Positions 1 to 12,421 of a stretch of 64,000 bases of DNA are shown one piece after another. This stretch comes from Tethya wilhelma. Its lineage: Eukaryota > Porifera > Demospongiae > Tethyida > Tethyidae. The notes under the pieces were generated by a model that was not told where the DNA came from, searched no databases, and was given only the letters and a program-made list of their open reading frames with translations. The stretch is from the NCBI GenBank assembly GCA_964030475.1, contig CAXIPT010000001.1:2765075-2829074 (forward strand), given 5' to 3'. The position numbers and the translations under genes were made by a program. The first letter of the stretch is position 1, and each line of letters opens with the position of its first letter.

Positions 1-496
1 ACTCANGTCTCTGTGGGATTGACTTTCAATTAGGATTTTTTGCTATGTCCTAGCCATATAATAGGGTAATACCATTAGTAACACTACACCCATGCACTGT
101 AACTAAGATAAATAATAGCCAAAAAATTTTATAGTGGTGATTCATCATGCACAGGTGATAAAGCTTAAGGCAATGATCCACATTGGTAGCACACTACATA
201 CAGAAGTACTTGTACTCCAGACCTCCTCCTCTTCACCTTTAAACTATTTCCTTATGACAAGAATGCAGGAAATTGAAACACATAAAGCATGCAGTTAACC
301 TTGGCAAAACAGAATCTGATTGCTTTGAGATTAGCAAACTGAAAGCTCTTTTGTGAAAACAATAACATATACATGCACTCAACATCGGATGAAATGTACA
401 GTTGTTTTTAGTCCTAAAATATCAACATCCTGAGTCAGTTGTCTAAACTAAAAAGTCTCTATGGTTTTCAGTGGAAGATTAGTAAACAGTGGCTTC

Positions 497-1229
497 TCAC
501 TTCAAAGTAAAATCAACATTGAGGCACAGAATTTCTTCTCTATTTTGATCTTTGGCAATTGCTTTGCCTGTATAGGTTCCCTGTGTGGAGAAAATAATGG
601 CCGATTACTGTGACATACAACCATATCTACCTATCATGTTTCCTTCATAAGTAACATGACTCTCTCAGTGTTAACACTAATAGTACTAACTCACAGCAGG
701 AGTGTCAGTTGGTAAGTTTAGCTTCAGTTTGAATGCTAATATGCCTTTTTTCATGGGACAAGTCGCGTTCACATCCTTAACAAGATCACACAAGTCAAAT
801 GACTGATGAAAGGGAATGATATTATTGTAGTTCCCATCAACAATGACTGTTCCACTTTTTATATCTTCATCTGAATGTGTAATATAATATTTACCAAGCC
901 ACTTTGAATGTCATGATATTATACAATACATACTTCAGTAAAATAATAAATTTTACCAGTGGTCATATTTGCTTGAATTGTCACATCAGAGTTTCTAACA
1001 GGTGGATTTGGAGTGATCTCAATGTCGTTTAGCTTCCCATGAGCTCTGGGTTTGGCTAATGTTGTAAAAATATAAATCATGTAGACTTTGAGTACAAGTT
1101 AAACCACTCACTGCAATCAGTCCAAATTTTCCCTAGTTTTTGGCTGCTGGAACTATCTTTGGTTGGAGCAGTCCAAACAAGCCCCACACACAAGATTGTA
1201 AAGACACACACTGTACCGTAGCACTTCAT
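497..1229 (-). CDS. NPC2-like ML-domain secreted lipid-binding protein, mirror copy
   Basis: This is the left-arm mirror of the gene at 1761-2493, with exons 1112-1229, 957-1055, 695-870 and 497-580. It encodes the same 158-residue protein with an N-terminal signal peptide and an ML (MD-2-related lipid-recognition) domain, the fold of NPC2 and of phosphatidylglycerol/phosphatidylinositol transfer proteins. It probably does not exist as a separate locus if the palindrome is an assembly artefact. All splice sites and the stop codon are intact, so nothing in the reading frame marks it as a decaying duplicate. Confidence 0.7.
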
Positions 1230-1474
1230 TTTTCGGTCAACAGAGTAACTTGATTGTGCCTTCCTCTTAGGTTTATTGATGCACACACTAAAGGAATTCC
1301 CCTATACTATTGAACTTTTTGCGCATGCGCATAATTATGCAGCAATACAGATGACGTAATTAACTTCACGGATTCCGGATTCCAGGACTGAACATTACAA
1401 GCACACAGCATGATTGTAATTACATTTTTCACATTATGTAGAGTTTTTTTTGCTTTTTTTTTTAAAGCACAGTT

Positions 1475-1574
1475 GCTACTTAAAGTTAATTTTCACTTCA
1501 AATGTACATATTTCCATTGGGTTCAGGGTCACAATGAAGTCAGGACCTTCAACTGGTTTGTGTTGCCTCTCGGA
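1475..1574 (-). pseudogene. Fragment of the alpha-mannosidase 3' end in the palindrome centre
   Basis: Bases 1474-1574 match 3104-3204 exactly (constant offset 1630). This covers the mannosidase stop codon and its last ~32 codons, on the minus strand. The match stops at the n at 1575. Upstream of 1474 the sequence differs from the mannosidase 3' flank: a T-rich tract replaces it. It cannot encode a working enzyme. It is either a real template-switch scar or the trace of the read that mis-joined the contigs. Confidence 0.85.
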
Positions 1575-1760
1575 NATCATGCTGTGTGCTTGTAATGTTC
1601 AGTCCTGGAATCCGGAATCCGTGAAGTTAATTACGTCATCTGTATTGCTGCATAATTATGCGCATGCGCAAAAAGTTCAATAGTATAGGGGAATTCCTTT
1701 AGTGTGTGCATCAATAAACCTAAGAGGAAGGCACAATCAAGTTACTCTGTTGACCGAAAA

Positions 1761-2493
1761 ATGAAGTGCTACGGTACAGTGTGTGTCTTTACAATCTTGT
1801 GTGTGGGGCTTGTTTGGACTGCTCCAACCAAAGATAGTTCCAGCAGCCAAAAACTAGGGAAAATTTGGACTGATTGCAGTGAGTGGTTTAACTTGTACTC
1901 AAAGTCTACATGATTTATATTTTTACAACATTAGCCAAACCCAGAGCTCATGGGAAGCTAAACGACATTGAGATCACTCCAAATCCACCTGTTAGAAACT
2001 CTGATGTGACAATTCAAGCAAATATGACCACTGGTAAAATTTATTATTTTACTGAAGTATGTATTGTATAATATCATGACATTCAAAGTGGCTTGGTAAA
2101 TATTATATTACACATTCAGATGAAGATATAAAAAGTGGAACAGTCATTGTTGATGGGAACTACAATAATATCATTCCCTTTCATCAGTCATTTGACTTGT
2201 GTGATCTTGTTAAGGATGTGAACGCGACTTGTCCCATGAAAAAAGGCATATTAGCATTCAAACTGAAGCTAAACTTACCAACTGACACTCCTGCTGTGAG
2301 TTAGTACTATTAGTGTTAACACTGAGAGAGTCATGTTACTTATGAAGGAAACATGATAGGTAGATATGGTTGTATGTCACAGTAATCGGCCATTATTTTC
2401 TCCACACAGGGAACCTATACAGGCAAAGCAATTGCCAAAGATCAAAATAGAGAAGAAATTCTGTGCCTCAATGTTGATTTTACTTTGAAGTGA
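1761..2493 (+). CDS. NPC2-like ML-domain secreted lipid-binding protein
   Basis: Four exons (1761-1878, 1935-2033, 2120-2295, 2410-2493) give 158 residues. The protein starts with a hydrophobic signal peptide (MKCYGTVCVFTILCVGLVWT). The rest fits an ML domain: paired cysteines, a central segment with LCDLVKDVNATCP, and the family-typical end in which a GTYTG-type strand is followed by a cysteine and a short beta tail. ML proteins bind sterols or phospholipids in lysosomes or outside the cell; NPC2 hands cholesterol to NPC1. The ligand here is unknown. The start is the first ATG after in-frame upstream non-ATG codons. An alternative name is phosphatidylinositol transfer protein-like. Confidence 0.75.
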
Positions 2494-2983
2494 GAAGCCA
2501 CTGTTTACTAATCTTCCACTGAAAACCATAGAGACTTTTTAGTTTAGACAACTGACTCAGGATGTTGATATTTTAGGACTAAAAACAACTGTACATTTCA
2601 TCCGATGTTGAGTGCATGTATATGTTATTGTTTTCACAAAAGAGCTTTCAGTTTGCTAATCTCAAAGCAATCAGATTCTGTTTTGCCAAGGTTAACTGCA
2701 TGCTTTATGTGTTTCAATTTCCTGCATTCTTGTCATAAGGAAATAGTTTAAAGGTGAAGAGGAGGAGGTCTGGAGTACAAGTACTTCTGTATGTAGTGTG
2801 CTACCAATGTGGATCATTGCCTTAAGCTTTATCACCTGTGCATGATGAATCACCACTATAAAATTTTTTGGCTATTATTTATCTTAGTTACAGTGCATGG
2901 GTGTAGTGTTACTAATGGTATTACCCTATTATATGGCTAGGACATAGTAAAAAATCCTAATTGAAAGTCAATCCCACAGAGAC

Positions 2984-3105
2984 AGTTAGGTTTTCCCCCC
3001 CCCCGTTGACATGTATTCCAATCATTATGTGTAAATAGAAGCCTTAATCAAAACACAATGTTTTTAAAAACACAACACTATTAAATAACCCAATTATTGT
3101 AAATG
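2984..3105. other. Unique spacer with poly-C tract, 3' of mannosidase
   Basis: This short spacer follows the right arm of the palindrome. It contains a run of about ten C at 2995-3004 and then AT-rich sequence that should hold the mannosidase polyadenylation region (minus strand). No gene is visible. Confidence 0.6.
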
Positions 3106-6098
3106 CTACTTAAAGTTAATTTTCACTTCAAATGTACATATTTCCATTGGGTTCAGGGTCACAATGAAGTCAGGACCTTCAACTGGTTTGTGTTGCCTCT
3201 CGGAAGATGTCTCGCCATCATCTGTCTTCCACTTCATTCGATGTACACTAGACAGAGGAGCATTCCCACTCAGAACTAGCTCATTCACTTCTGTGATGGA
3301 CGTGAAAACAAACAACTTGGAAAGTGAAATGTCAACTGGCTGGTTATAAGGTGCTTCATCTGCTTCAAACTGGTGTTCCAGTCTCAGGAGGTAGCTGTCA
3401 GGACCCCACACTTGGAGAGTCAACAGGTGGACATTAGGGGGGAGTTCGGTAGCCATCCCTGTGAAGTTTAGATTGAACTTGCTAATAATGTCTGCTGGTT
3501 TAGATGTGTCTTCCATGAAGAGGGGCTGCACTGTGGTCAAAAGACCTTCTCCCATCATTCGATGTAAAACTGTTGAGTTTACGAAATTGTCTACAAGGAC
3601 AATGTGCTTTCCACGGACTATCAAACCATCTCCAAACTGACCCGTTTCATTCAGTGGTTCACCAACACCACGATGATCATCATACAGCATGCGACGATGT
3701 ATCATGAGTTCCAATTGACCATCATTCAAGCTAGCTCCTCCCTGGGAACGGTCATTCAATACTGTGAACTGGACCTTCTTATTTTCGTCTCTCATGTATA
3801 TTCTGGAGTTGACGGGATAATAGTTTTGTGCCACTGGTTCAGTGCTGTTCAGAGTCCACGTCTCACGATAGTTGCGCACTCTCTTTTGCATTTCTCTTCC
3901 ATTGGCATCAGTGTACCATGTCTTATCAGTGGCTAGGTCAGTAGTGAATCGACTGATAATCTCTTTCCCCAGATGATCACCAATGGGTATAGGACCAACA
4001 GTGTACTCAAACTCCACAAAGGGGAAGTTCTTGTGTATTCTGATAGTTTGGTATAGCCATTCACAGATCATCTGCTGTACTTCATCGTAGAGCCCTGCCT
4101 TGATGATTACACTGTTTGTTACCTTACCTCCTGGACTCACATCAAAAGGTTGAGTGCCATTTGGTCTGAAAATGTATGCTCCTGATGCCTGGGTTGAGTT
4201 ACGGTTGCGTCCATCACTGGAATTGTACCACATGTATCCTTGGTCCACAGTAAGATTGATTTTTGACAGTTGATTATTAATGCCTTTGAGTCTTCCAGTA
4301 GATCCATCAAATATGAGGGTCATTGGGTACAAGTCCAGAGACCAGTCAGGATCACCTTCTCGTGGTATGATCTTTGAAATTGAAGGTGTGTTCTTTGTGG
4401 TGGATGTTTTGGTAATATTATTGTCACTAGATGCTGGTCGAACGAAGTAGGTCTTCATTCCCATTCCTGGTACAGAATCAATGAGATACAGTTCATAAGG
4501 TGCATTTCCTCGTTTCCTACGTACTGATTTAGTAGCAGTTGAAATACTAACAACTAAAAAGTCGTCATCCATATTCTTTCCGAAATTGTCCACAACTGTT
4601 AAGGAGTCAGTGTTGACAGGGACACGCAATACAAATGTAGTTGTCCTTCCGATTGGATTATACACCATCATATTGAAGGATCCCGTCTCTGTGACTGGAC
4701 ACACACTAATGTTCAAATATCCACAGAATTCCATTTTTGGTGGCTTTGTCTGAGTTTTAAGGCTCATAAACGTGCTTGCCACATCTGCAGTCAGCATCTC
4801 ACAATCCACTTGTCCAATATGGAGACGCTTAGCATAATCATCTGCAACGTGTTGCTTCTCTGTGCCCGACACTGCATCATGGTGTTGGGCTACAGCCATT
4901 GCTTCCTGTAACTTTCTAGAAGTCAGTTTATTGCTTCTGTATGTTGCAAGAGGGACTCCCAATACTTCCATGTGCTTGCATGTTTGGAGGAAACTGTTCA
5001 TCTCTCGTACATAGCCCTTCAATGCTGGCCGGCTGGTGAAGTATCCTGTCCAATAATGGTAAGGTGCATCAGCATATGGAAAGAAGTCATCAGTCTTAGT
5101 AGGCCACTTCATGTCAGCAGCATTCAAGGCATCGAGGTACTGAGTTGGAGTTGAATAGAAGAGATTGAGAGTGGAGTTCTTCTCCATGGTGTAAGTTATC
5201 AGCTTGTCCATGTTCTTGAACCACAAGTGAGCATTTTCGTAATTAAAATCTTCTCCCATTGTTAGCATAATGTGGTTAGTTGCCATGTGTTGTGCCTGGT
5301 TATCAACAACTTTTATGAAATTTTTGACTCTTTCGTCAACATTTATGTCAAAAAGATTAGGGTCATCCATTATGGGCTGATCGTGACAAAGTAAGTCGTA
5401 ACAGAATCCTCGGGGGGCAGCATAGTTGTTGAATGTGACGCCTGTAAAGATACTTGCAGATCCTCCAAGACTCTTGCTTGGTTTCCAGACCATTTCCATT
5501 TTGGTCTTGTTTAACCGAAGTTTTTTGTCATCATAATCATTTCGACCAACAAAGAAACCATCATATCCCATCATCGCAAAGAGAGCAGCTTGCTCAGAAG
5601 AGTGCCCAAATGGATCGATGTGCCAAGCAACACGAGGTCTTGCTTCTGGCCCAAAGTTATCTTCAACAAATTTGAGACCCACAGTCATTTGGTCAATGAT
5701 GGAATTGTAGTCAGGGGTTGCCTCATCATTCATGCACCAGCCTGCATTTATAAACTCCAGCTGTTTAGTGGAGACCAGCTTCTTCACAATGTCCTTTACC
5801 TCTTGAGTCTGCTGGTTCCACCATCTAGCAAAGAAAGCTATTTCAACATAAATAAACTTTCTTTTTTCGTCTAATTGAAGAGCTTTGACCACAGAATCCA
5901 GGATGTACTGTACACCAGCATGTTGGATGCTGTTATTGGCTCCATAGAAGTACTCATCAACTGTTTTCAACCAGCCCACATCATCATGAGTGTGAGGTAC
6001 CAAGTGAACATGGATTTTAGCTTCATCATACACTGGAGTTGGCAGTGTGAGGCATCCAACCGAAAAAAAAGCAGCCAAGAGAAAACATGCGCAATCAT
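3106..6098 (-). CDS. MAN2B1: Lysosomal alpha-mannosidase, GH38 family, intronless
   Basis: A single open frame of about 990 codons closely matches the lysosomal class of GH38 alpha-mannosidases, which trim mannose from N-glycans during glycoprotein breakdown. Near the N-terminus the HTHDDVGW motif supplies zinc and substrate ligands; AWHIDPFGHS carries the catalytic nucleophile Asp; HHDAVSGTEK is the conserved downstream His-rich motif. Length is close to the vertebrate enzyme (about 1,000 residues). The long frame has no in-frame ATG: it starts after a TGA upstream. The likely start is the ATG at 6098-6096, in another frame, which opens a signal-peptide-like stretch. A run of eight A (eight T in the coding sense) at 6063-6070 separates the two frames, so a one-base homopolymer error is the simplest explanation. 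No introns are seen, unlike nearly all neighbours. Confidence 0.93.
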
Positions 6099-6319
6099 TT
6101 TTAGATTCTCTGCGCTTGTGGTTGAGTGCAGATACTAGGCTTCACCACATCCGGGATAATTGTGGTTGAACAAGAGCCTGAAGAACTAACCACATTATGA
6201 TTATACAACTCTTGTTTTTTCCCAAAACTTTGAATAATGTACAAACCAAAAAGCATTTTAAAAAAGGAAGTGACATCAAAATTATAAAGGAAAGGAAAAA
6301 CTGTTTTATTATTATTATT

Positions 6320-9300
6320 TTACACTTCATCTTCTGGCTGTGGTATGTTGGGAGTTGTAAGTTCAAAGGTCACCTCCTCATCACAGTCCTTTATTAGCCC
6401 CACCACTGTCTCGTGATTCTTGTACATCACGTTGATATCATTCACAGACAACAGCCAGTCACTCACTTTGACACCAGCAAACTGTTTGCATACACACACA
6501 TAACAAAATACACAACTATATAGAATTGTGTCACTCATTATTACAATAAGCAAATGTGGACTGTGTACCTCTGCAGCACCACCTTCATCAATCTCTGAGA
6601 TTTTGACAGGCCGTGAACCTCGTATTGACAGTCCAAAGCCTGCCTTTTCACGTTTCACAGTGACACTCCTGGGTGCAGACCAGCTGTTCTCGCCAGAGAA
6701 GGCAGGCATTGGTCCCAGGGAACGGAAGAGGTCTTTCACTTTGTCAGTTTTAGACTTAAAGTCGGGGAAGACAACAGTCAGTTTGATCTCAGAAGCTGTG
6801 TATACAAACATGAAAATTGTATGATTTTATATCTTCAATAATTCTACATGAGTACTAGCTAAGATTCACTCACGTTGTATTGTTGGAGCAATGATAGTCA
6901 CACCTTCCATTTTTTCAGCTTCTTCTTTCTTTGACCTTGTCTCCTCTTCTGCTTCAGCCAGCATCTATTGTCAAAGGCCAACAACATTAGACTCACATTC
7001 TATGCAAGATAATACACTATTGTGCACCAATAGCTGGTCGATGAAACCTACATACCCGTGTGAGTGGAGTGATGTGGTGTAAATCTCTGCAAAAGCTGTT
7101 GTACTTGACTGCATACTCGTGTGAGAGGGAGGCACAGTTGAGGTGAGATTGCACTAAGAGCAGAGAATTCACATGCAGCAAAGTTGTAATTGCAATGAGT
7201 TTGTTGACTGATATAAAATGAATAGTATAAAACTTACTCAGCCCAAAATGAAACTTTGGATGATTTGTCAGGATCTCAGGGTTATTCTCGATGTTTGTGT
7301 AGAGAAAGTGTACCTCTGTTCTCAACTCCTCTGGTAGTACCCCTCCATCAGCTACGAAAGAACAAGTGATTATAATGATGGAAATTCTATGCATGTATTA
7401 TACAATGCAACTAATTACTGTAGGTTTTTGCGAGGTAGGAGTGTACTCTTGCAGCATAGTAATGAGCCTGACCCTTGTAGTGAGCATCTTTAACCTATAT
7501 CAGCAATAAATTATATTAATTTTTGAGCCATAAAAAAGGGTAAATGTAACCCTAGTCAAATTCATTTTCCAGTTACCTTAACGAGCGTGACCCAGCATTC
7601 TGGAAGGTATTCCTTGATGTTCTCATCATCCACCAGCTCCTTCACCGGCCTGTAGCACTCAGCCACACTCTTTGTCATGTGACTATAGTCGATGAGAGAC
7701 TCAACGTTGTCCTTCAGACCTCTCAACACCACCTTCTCCCACACCAACTCTTGTGCTTGAGCCTGTGAAATAACAATTCAGTATCTCTGATCCTTAATCA
7801 CAAACACTACATGCATGTGAGTGCCTCTAGCTATCATTTCCAGGCACTACTAGTATATATTATTGTTTTGTAAGTTTTTGAGGCTAGTCGAGTGCACACC
7901 TACCCTCATGAGATCACTGAACATGGCAAGTAGTTCTTTCGACATGTCCAGAGATGGCGAGTGAGAGAATTTCTCCTTCATGTATTCAAATATACCTGTA
8001 GACAATATCAACACAATACGATATTGTATATACCACACAAACACACACACTATTACATTACACACTACCGCCACCATTAATTGTTAATAGCATACCTATT
8101 GCCTTCTCCAAATACTCTATTGCCTTATCTATTGCTTCAGCGGTGCTGCGATCCTACATGAAACACAATGAGGACAGTTACATATCACTGTAACATTCCA
8201 ATTACACTCTCACATGTCACTGCATGTCGTCTTAATTACCCAAACTTACAACTTTTGCAGCCAGTTGTGTGTACAAGGCTCCAATATTGAAGAGCACACA
8301 AGCCTGCAGTATAGGTTATAACATCCCACATGTACATGATAATATGTTGGAAAAATATTAATACACTACTGTTAGTCAATGAGCACACCTTTTCAAACAC
8401 TGCACTCTGCTGGGCAGCAGGCAGACCATTGATTGCATCGTACCTGTACATAGGCATGGGGGGTTACAACTTACAAAATGAGGGGGTGTATATGCATGTA
8501 GGTGTGGGGCACTTAGAATAACAGAGAGTATACAAGTCAAAACACAGTTTCATAACAACTATGGGGTTTCTCAGAGAATTATTGATAAGTCTCACCATAT
8601 GAAAGCTATGCCGTGTTTCAGTCTAGAGTGGATGAATCTTCTCCCAACCATTTGAATCTGAGCATAATACTCAAACAATACTTCAATTCCCGCATCGTCA
8701 CGACTCACACTGGACACAGACTGTATGTAGATGAGGACAATAATCATTATGTGATACTTATTGTCCACATGACAATCATATTATATGGAAATACTACTAC
8801 ACATTGGATTTGTTATGACCAAGGGTACGTGTAGGCTGATCAATCAAGGCTAGGTATTTGTTTGTTAATGTAAATTGGTCAATTATAAAACCATGGCAAC
8901 TTCTGTAGGTTGGGCACATGATGACAGCATCACGATAGCTTCCTACAGAATTAATGTATCGCTATCTACATGCAATACAAATGATTGACTGAGTTGAAGT
9001 TGGATCTTACATATCTGAGCTCTTGTAGGTCATAGATGCTGTCTTCTAGCGAGGATGGATCGGAGTGGTAATGCTTGCTGATGATGTCCTGTGTTTGTGC
9101 ATGTGCAGATTAATATAAAGTTAACGATGCAACTATCAATTAACTCCTTATATATTTGCTTGTGACAAAGAGGCGTAAACTGGTATATACACTCACATGA
9201 CACATACCAATAGTTTTGCATTCATAAATACCTACCGAAAGAGGAATCACAAAGTTTATTTTTGCAGTTGTTTTACATGCCAATGGAATAAGAGGAATTT

Positions 9301-10630
9301 GTGTGTCTTGAACACTGAAAAGAAAAACTCAACAGGTGTAATTATGCAACTGGTGAGATTACACAGACTCATTATCATTGCCTAAGCATACTTTACCTTT
9401 CATCTTGGTAAGCATTTAGTGAGCTGTTGATCTTGGAGAGTTCACTCTGGAGTGCCTTGACTTTTGATTCTGCAAAACTCATTTCGAGAGAGGCCTGATC
9501 ACGAATCTTATGGTCTAGAGTTGCACCAACCAGCTTCTTTGAGCCTTTTACAAACTGGTTCTCTTTCTCAATCTCTTCGTTGAGGGCGGTTCTTCTTGTA
9601 TGAAGCTGACTTCGAAGAGTTTTGACGTTCCCGATGGAGCTCTATAACGGTGTATATTGTGTATGTGTGGCCCCTAAATTATGTACTTATCTAAACTTTG
9701 GATCTCTCATCTCAGCATCTCAGAGAACACACACATGTGCCCAGTGCCTTTCAATGCACTAACACTGGCAACATCAGTGCAAGTGCCATTTCTGCCCCAC
9801 CCTAAGTGGAGGCTCTGCTTGAATTTCAAGTCAATTTCAAACTTTTGCTCACTTTCTCAAGTTGTTCATTCTTCATGGACTCTATGTAGGCCTGCACTCC
9901 ACTAGAACGCCTTCGGATAAATAGTTTTGCCATGATTTTATATACAAACCAGAAACTACTAATATTATTATCATAGATCTAGAACTGGTCTTCACACTAC
10001 ACAAAGTTATCTTAGTAGTGGATTTTATCTGCACAGGCTCAGGCACACTGACACTGATAATAAAAGTAGAGCTAGTCAGTCAAACAGTGAAACACTCAGA
10101 CTCAATCTCACTGCCATCCATAAATACAGCTAGTACAAGCAGTAGTTCTATAAAAGCAGTGGACCATATTTATAGACCCAGATACTCACATTATTTGCAT
10201 ATTTGGATGTATAGTAAAAATTAGCTACAGTCCATTACCATTGGTTAGCCAGTCTGCTCTGTCAGGTGGAGTACTCCATAGGATGTTATGGTTTAGCAAA
10301 GAGTCACTTAGCGATGGTTATTACGGTAGTTACACTTACCATACAAGCATGTATGGTGGTACTTGGTGCCTGTTTTATGGAAAACCACAATTGGATTCCA
10401 CTTGTGCACAGACAACCGTGGGTTGTGTCGCTTGTGAGCGCTATCATGTTCACCCTGATGCATCACGCATAGCTAGCTATCAGATGTGGGTTGGGCACAT
10501 GAATGTTGTGGTTTCCTAGCTAACATAAATCGTGCAATGAACCTACCCTTCTTCCAAGCTCTCTTGTTGTAGGAACAGAGTGCTCCCTAGAGGCAATGGT
10601 GGCAGCTCTGCGATGTTTTATCTCAGACAT
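6320..10630 (-). CDS. RHPN2: Rhophilin (HR1-BRO1-PDZ Rho-GTPase effector)
   Basis: Sixteen exons join in phase to 607 residues: 10547-10630, 9397-9641, 9236-9314, 9011-9088, 8596-8720, 8389-8443, 8250-8303, 8096-8153, 7904-7995, 7577-7762, 7419-7494, 7238-7351, 7056-7153, 6874-6964, 6569-6795, 6320-6481. Order of domains: an HR1 Rho-binding coiled coil (second exon, with KTLRSQLHTRRTALNEEIEK); a BRO1 domain with the family signatures SRDDAGIEVL, ACVLFNIGALYTQLA and AHYKGQAHYYAA; then a C-terminal PDZ domain (GFGLSIRG, SDWLLSVNDI). This order is diagnostic of rhophilins, which bind GTP-loaded Rho and link it to actin and endosomal partners. Human RHPN2 is 686 residues. The split between RHPN1 and RHPN2 cannot be made here. 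An alternative first exon is listed separately. Confidence 0.92.
9853..9933 (-). CDS. Possible alternative first exon of rhophilin
   Basis: A minus-strand ATG at 9933 opens 27 codons (begins MAKLFIRRRSSGVQ) ending exactly at a GTGAGC donor in phase 0. The HR1 exon at 9641 also begins in phase 0, as does the junction from the distal first exon at 10547-10630. Both exons can therefore serve as the N-terminus. I saw no good acceptor just upstream of this ATG, which favours an internal promoter over a cassette exon. Confidence 0.45.
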
Positions 10631-10812
10631 TTTTATTATCAGATTGAAAGAGGACTAAAGGAATAGCTACAGTGTACTAACACTGTAGTGAGTTTACATT
10701 GATCAGCCCCACCCACAACAACAAAAATTTATCAAGACATGATTACTATTATACTGTTGATGCAATGTACAAAAGTTCATAAATAAATTTTTAAAAATTA
10801 GTAGAACACTAT

Positions 10813-12421
10813 CTAGATGTGTGGAGATGCCAGGTCTTCTCCTGAATCTACCTTCTGAAACACTTCATTGACTATTCTGTTAAACTCTGACGGCTGGTCA
10901 GCGTGAACATGGTGCCCAGCTCCCTCAACATAGTGCACCCCAACGTGACAGCCCGGTCTTCCCTCTCGTATCACATCTGGAGTTCTAGCTCCTTGGTGGG
11001 ACTCGGCAAACCTCATCCACGATCGGGACCCACCTATAACAGTGATGGGTATGGATTGGTCCAACTGCGACGCCACTCTGGTGATCATTGGTCTTTGAGC
11101 CCACCCATAGAAGTACTGCATCCTGTAGAAAGCTTCCTCCCCTCTGTGGTTGATCAGTGGAAGAGACATAAAGGTGAACACTTATCACCTTGTATTTTTA
11201 CTGTCTTAAAAACCATAAATTTCATCGCACTCACGTTGGCTTCTGTGCATTACAGTGGTACACATAGTCCAAGAATGATTCGCCAAATGTTTTCATCAAA
11301 TCACCTCTCATCCTCTTCACTAAGTCTGGACCTGAAAACAATTGCATCATTTTCTGATTAGACGAGCAGTTAAATTAGCACACCAGGTATCAATGAGCGC
11401 GATGGCCAGAGAGCTGTACTTTCATCCCATCAATATAGAATAATAGTTAACGTATTTTGTGTGAGTGACTCACCCCATGGTCCAGCCAATCGTGGCACTG
11501 TAAATGGCATAACACCCGAAAACATGGACCAAAATAGTTGAGTCCGTCTTGAATATTTCTCCTCCATTTGTTCTTTGCTTGGTGGAACAGGAAACCCCCA
11601 AGGATCAACTAGAATAAGATGTCTAACTCGTGAAGGATGCTGCAATGCATAGGCACATGATAGATATGCTCCAAAACTATGACCAAGAAGAATGAACTTT
11701 TCTACACCAACACCCTCCCGCCATTTCTCAATATCTTGCACATATTTATCTTCGGCTCTCTTGGCATCAGACGGAAATGAAACACGGGTGCTTCGACCAA
11801 ATCCTGGTAAATCTAGTGCCAGCAATCTTCTTTGCGAGTGAAGATAATCCAAGTTTTTATAGAATTGCAGAAATCCAGCACCAAAACCATGGATCATAAC
11901 GACAGGTACACGTTCAGTGCTTGTGGTTGAAATCTGCTCAGGTTCCATAATAACAGTACGAACAACTGCATCGTCACTAATGGGAACAAACATGTCCTGA
12001 TAGTCTGAATTCAGTTCTGTGCAGAAAATACACACATGGTACACACAAACTTGATGAATTATATTAAGTTAGATCACTTGACCTGGATCATCTCATCTAC
12101 CTTGGAGCACAACTTTTTCAGCAACTTCTAAATGAACTTCAGAACTAGGTTTCCAAGAAGGGAACCAACTGAACAGTCTATCCCACAGTGATCTACAATA
12201 AACATGGAGGGGAAAAAACCAGTTTGTAGGCTGTAACAGGCTGTATATATAAACTCACAAATTGTTTAAATAGCTTACAGGTTTCCATTCAAAGGTACTG
12301 GACTTGATTCCTTCAAGATAAGCCCTGAAGATGCTCTTTTACTAGTACTAGCCATTGCTGTCAGTTCACTTGTTATTCTCCAAAGATCTTGAAGAGTTCT
12401 CAATCTGTACATCCACCCCAT
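10813..12421 (-). CDS. ABHD4/ABHD5-type alpha/beta hydrolase (copy A)
   Basis: Five exons (12279-12421, 12101-12192, 11474-12016, 11235-11331, 10813-11143) give 401 residues. The N-terminal tryptophan-rich LFSWFPSWKPSS segment is the lipid-droplet or membrane-binding motif of the family. The core has MIHGFGAG (oxyanion loop), GHSFGAYLSCAY (nucleophile elbow with serine), PWGFP, YHCNAQ and GAGHHVHADQP, which holds the catalytic His and an HX4D acyltransferase-type motif. Because the nucleophile is serine, as in ABHD4 and not asparagine as in vertebrate ABHD5/CGI-58, hydrolase activity on N-acyl phospholipids is plausible. It lies head to head with its paralogue at 12760. Confidence 0.88.

Larger units (their letters stand above)
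7..2983. repeat. Near-perfect 3-kb palindrome (inverted duplication, arms about 1.4 kb)
   Basis: Bases 7-1412 are the reverse complement of 1578-2983: position x pairs with 2990-x and I found no indel. I saw one clear substitution, near base 45 (pairing near 2945). The unpaired centre, 1413-1577, holds a 101-base copy of the 3' end of the neighbouring alpha-mannosidase gene and an n at 1575. Another n at base 6 marks the outer edge. Ambiguous bases at both junctions make a chimeric join or collapsed haplotypes more likely than a real palindrome, but this cannot be settled from the sequence. Confidence 0.9.

Noticed and set aside
6142..6366. Hydrophobic small frames between mannosidase and rhophilin
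   Set aside because: They overlap the 3' UTR and last exon of rhophilin in other frames; membrane-like composition follows from T-rich sequence.
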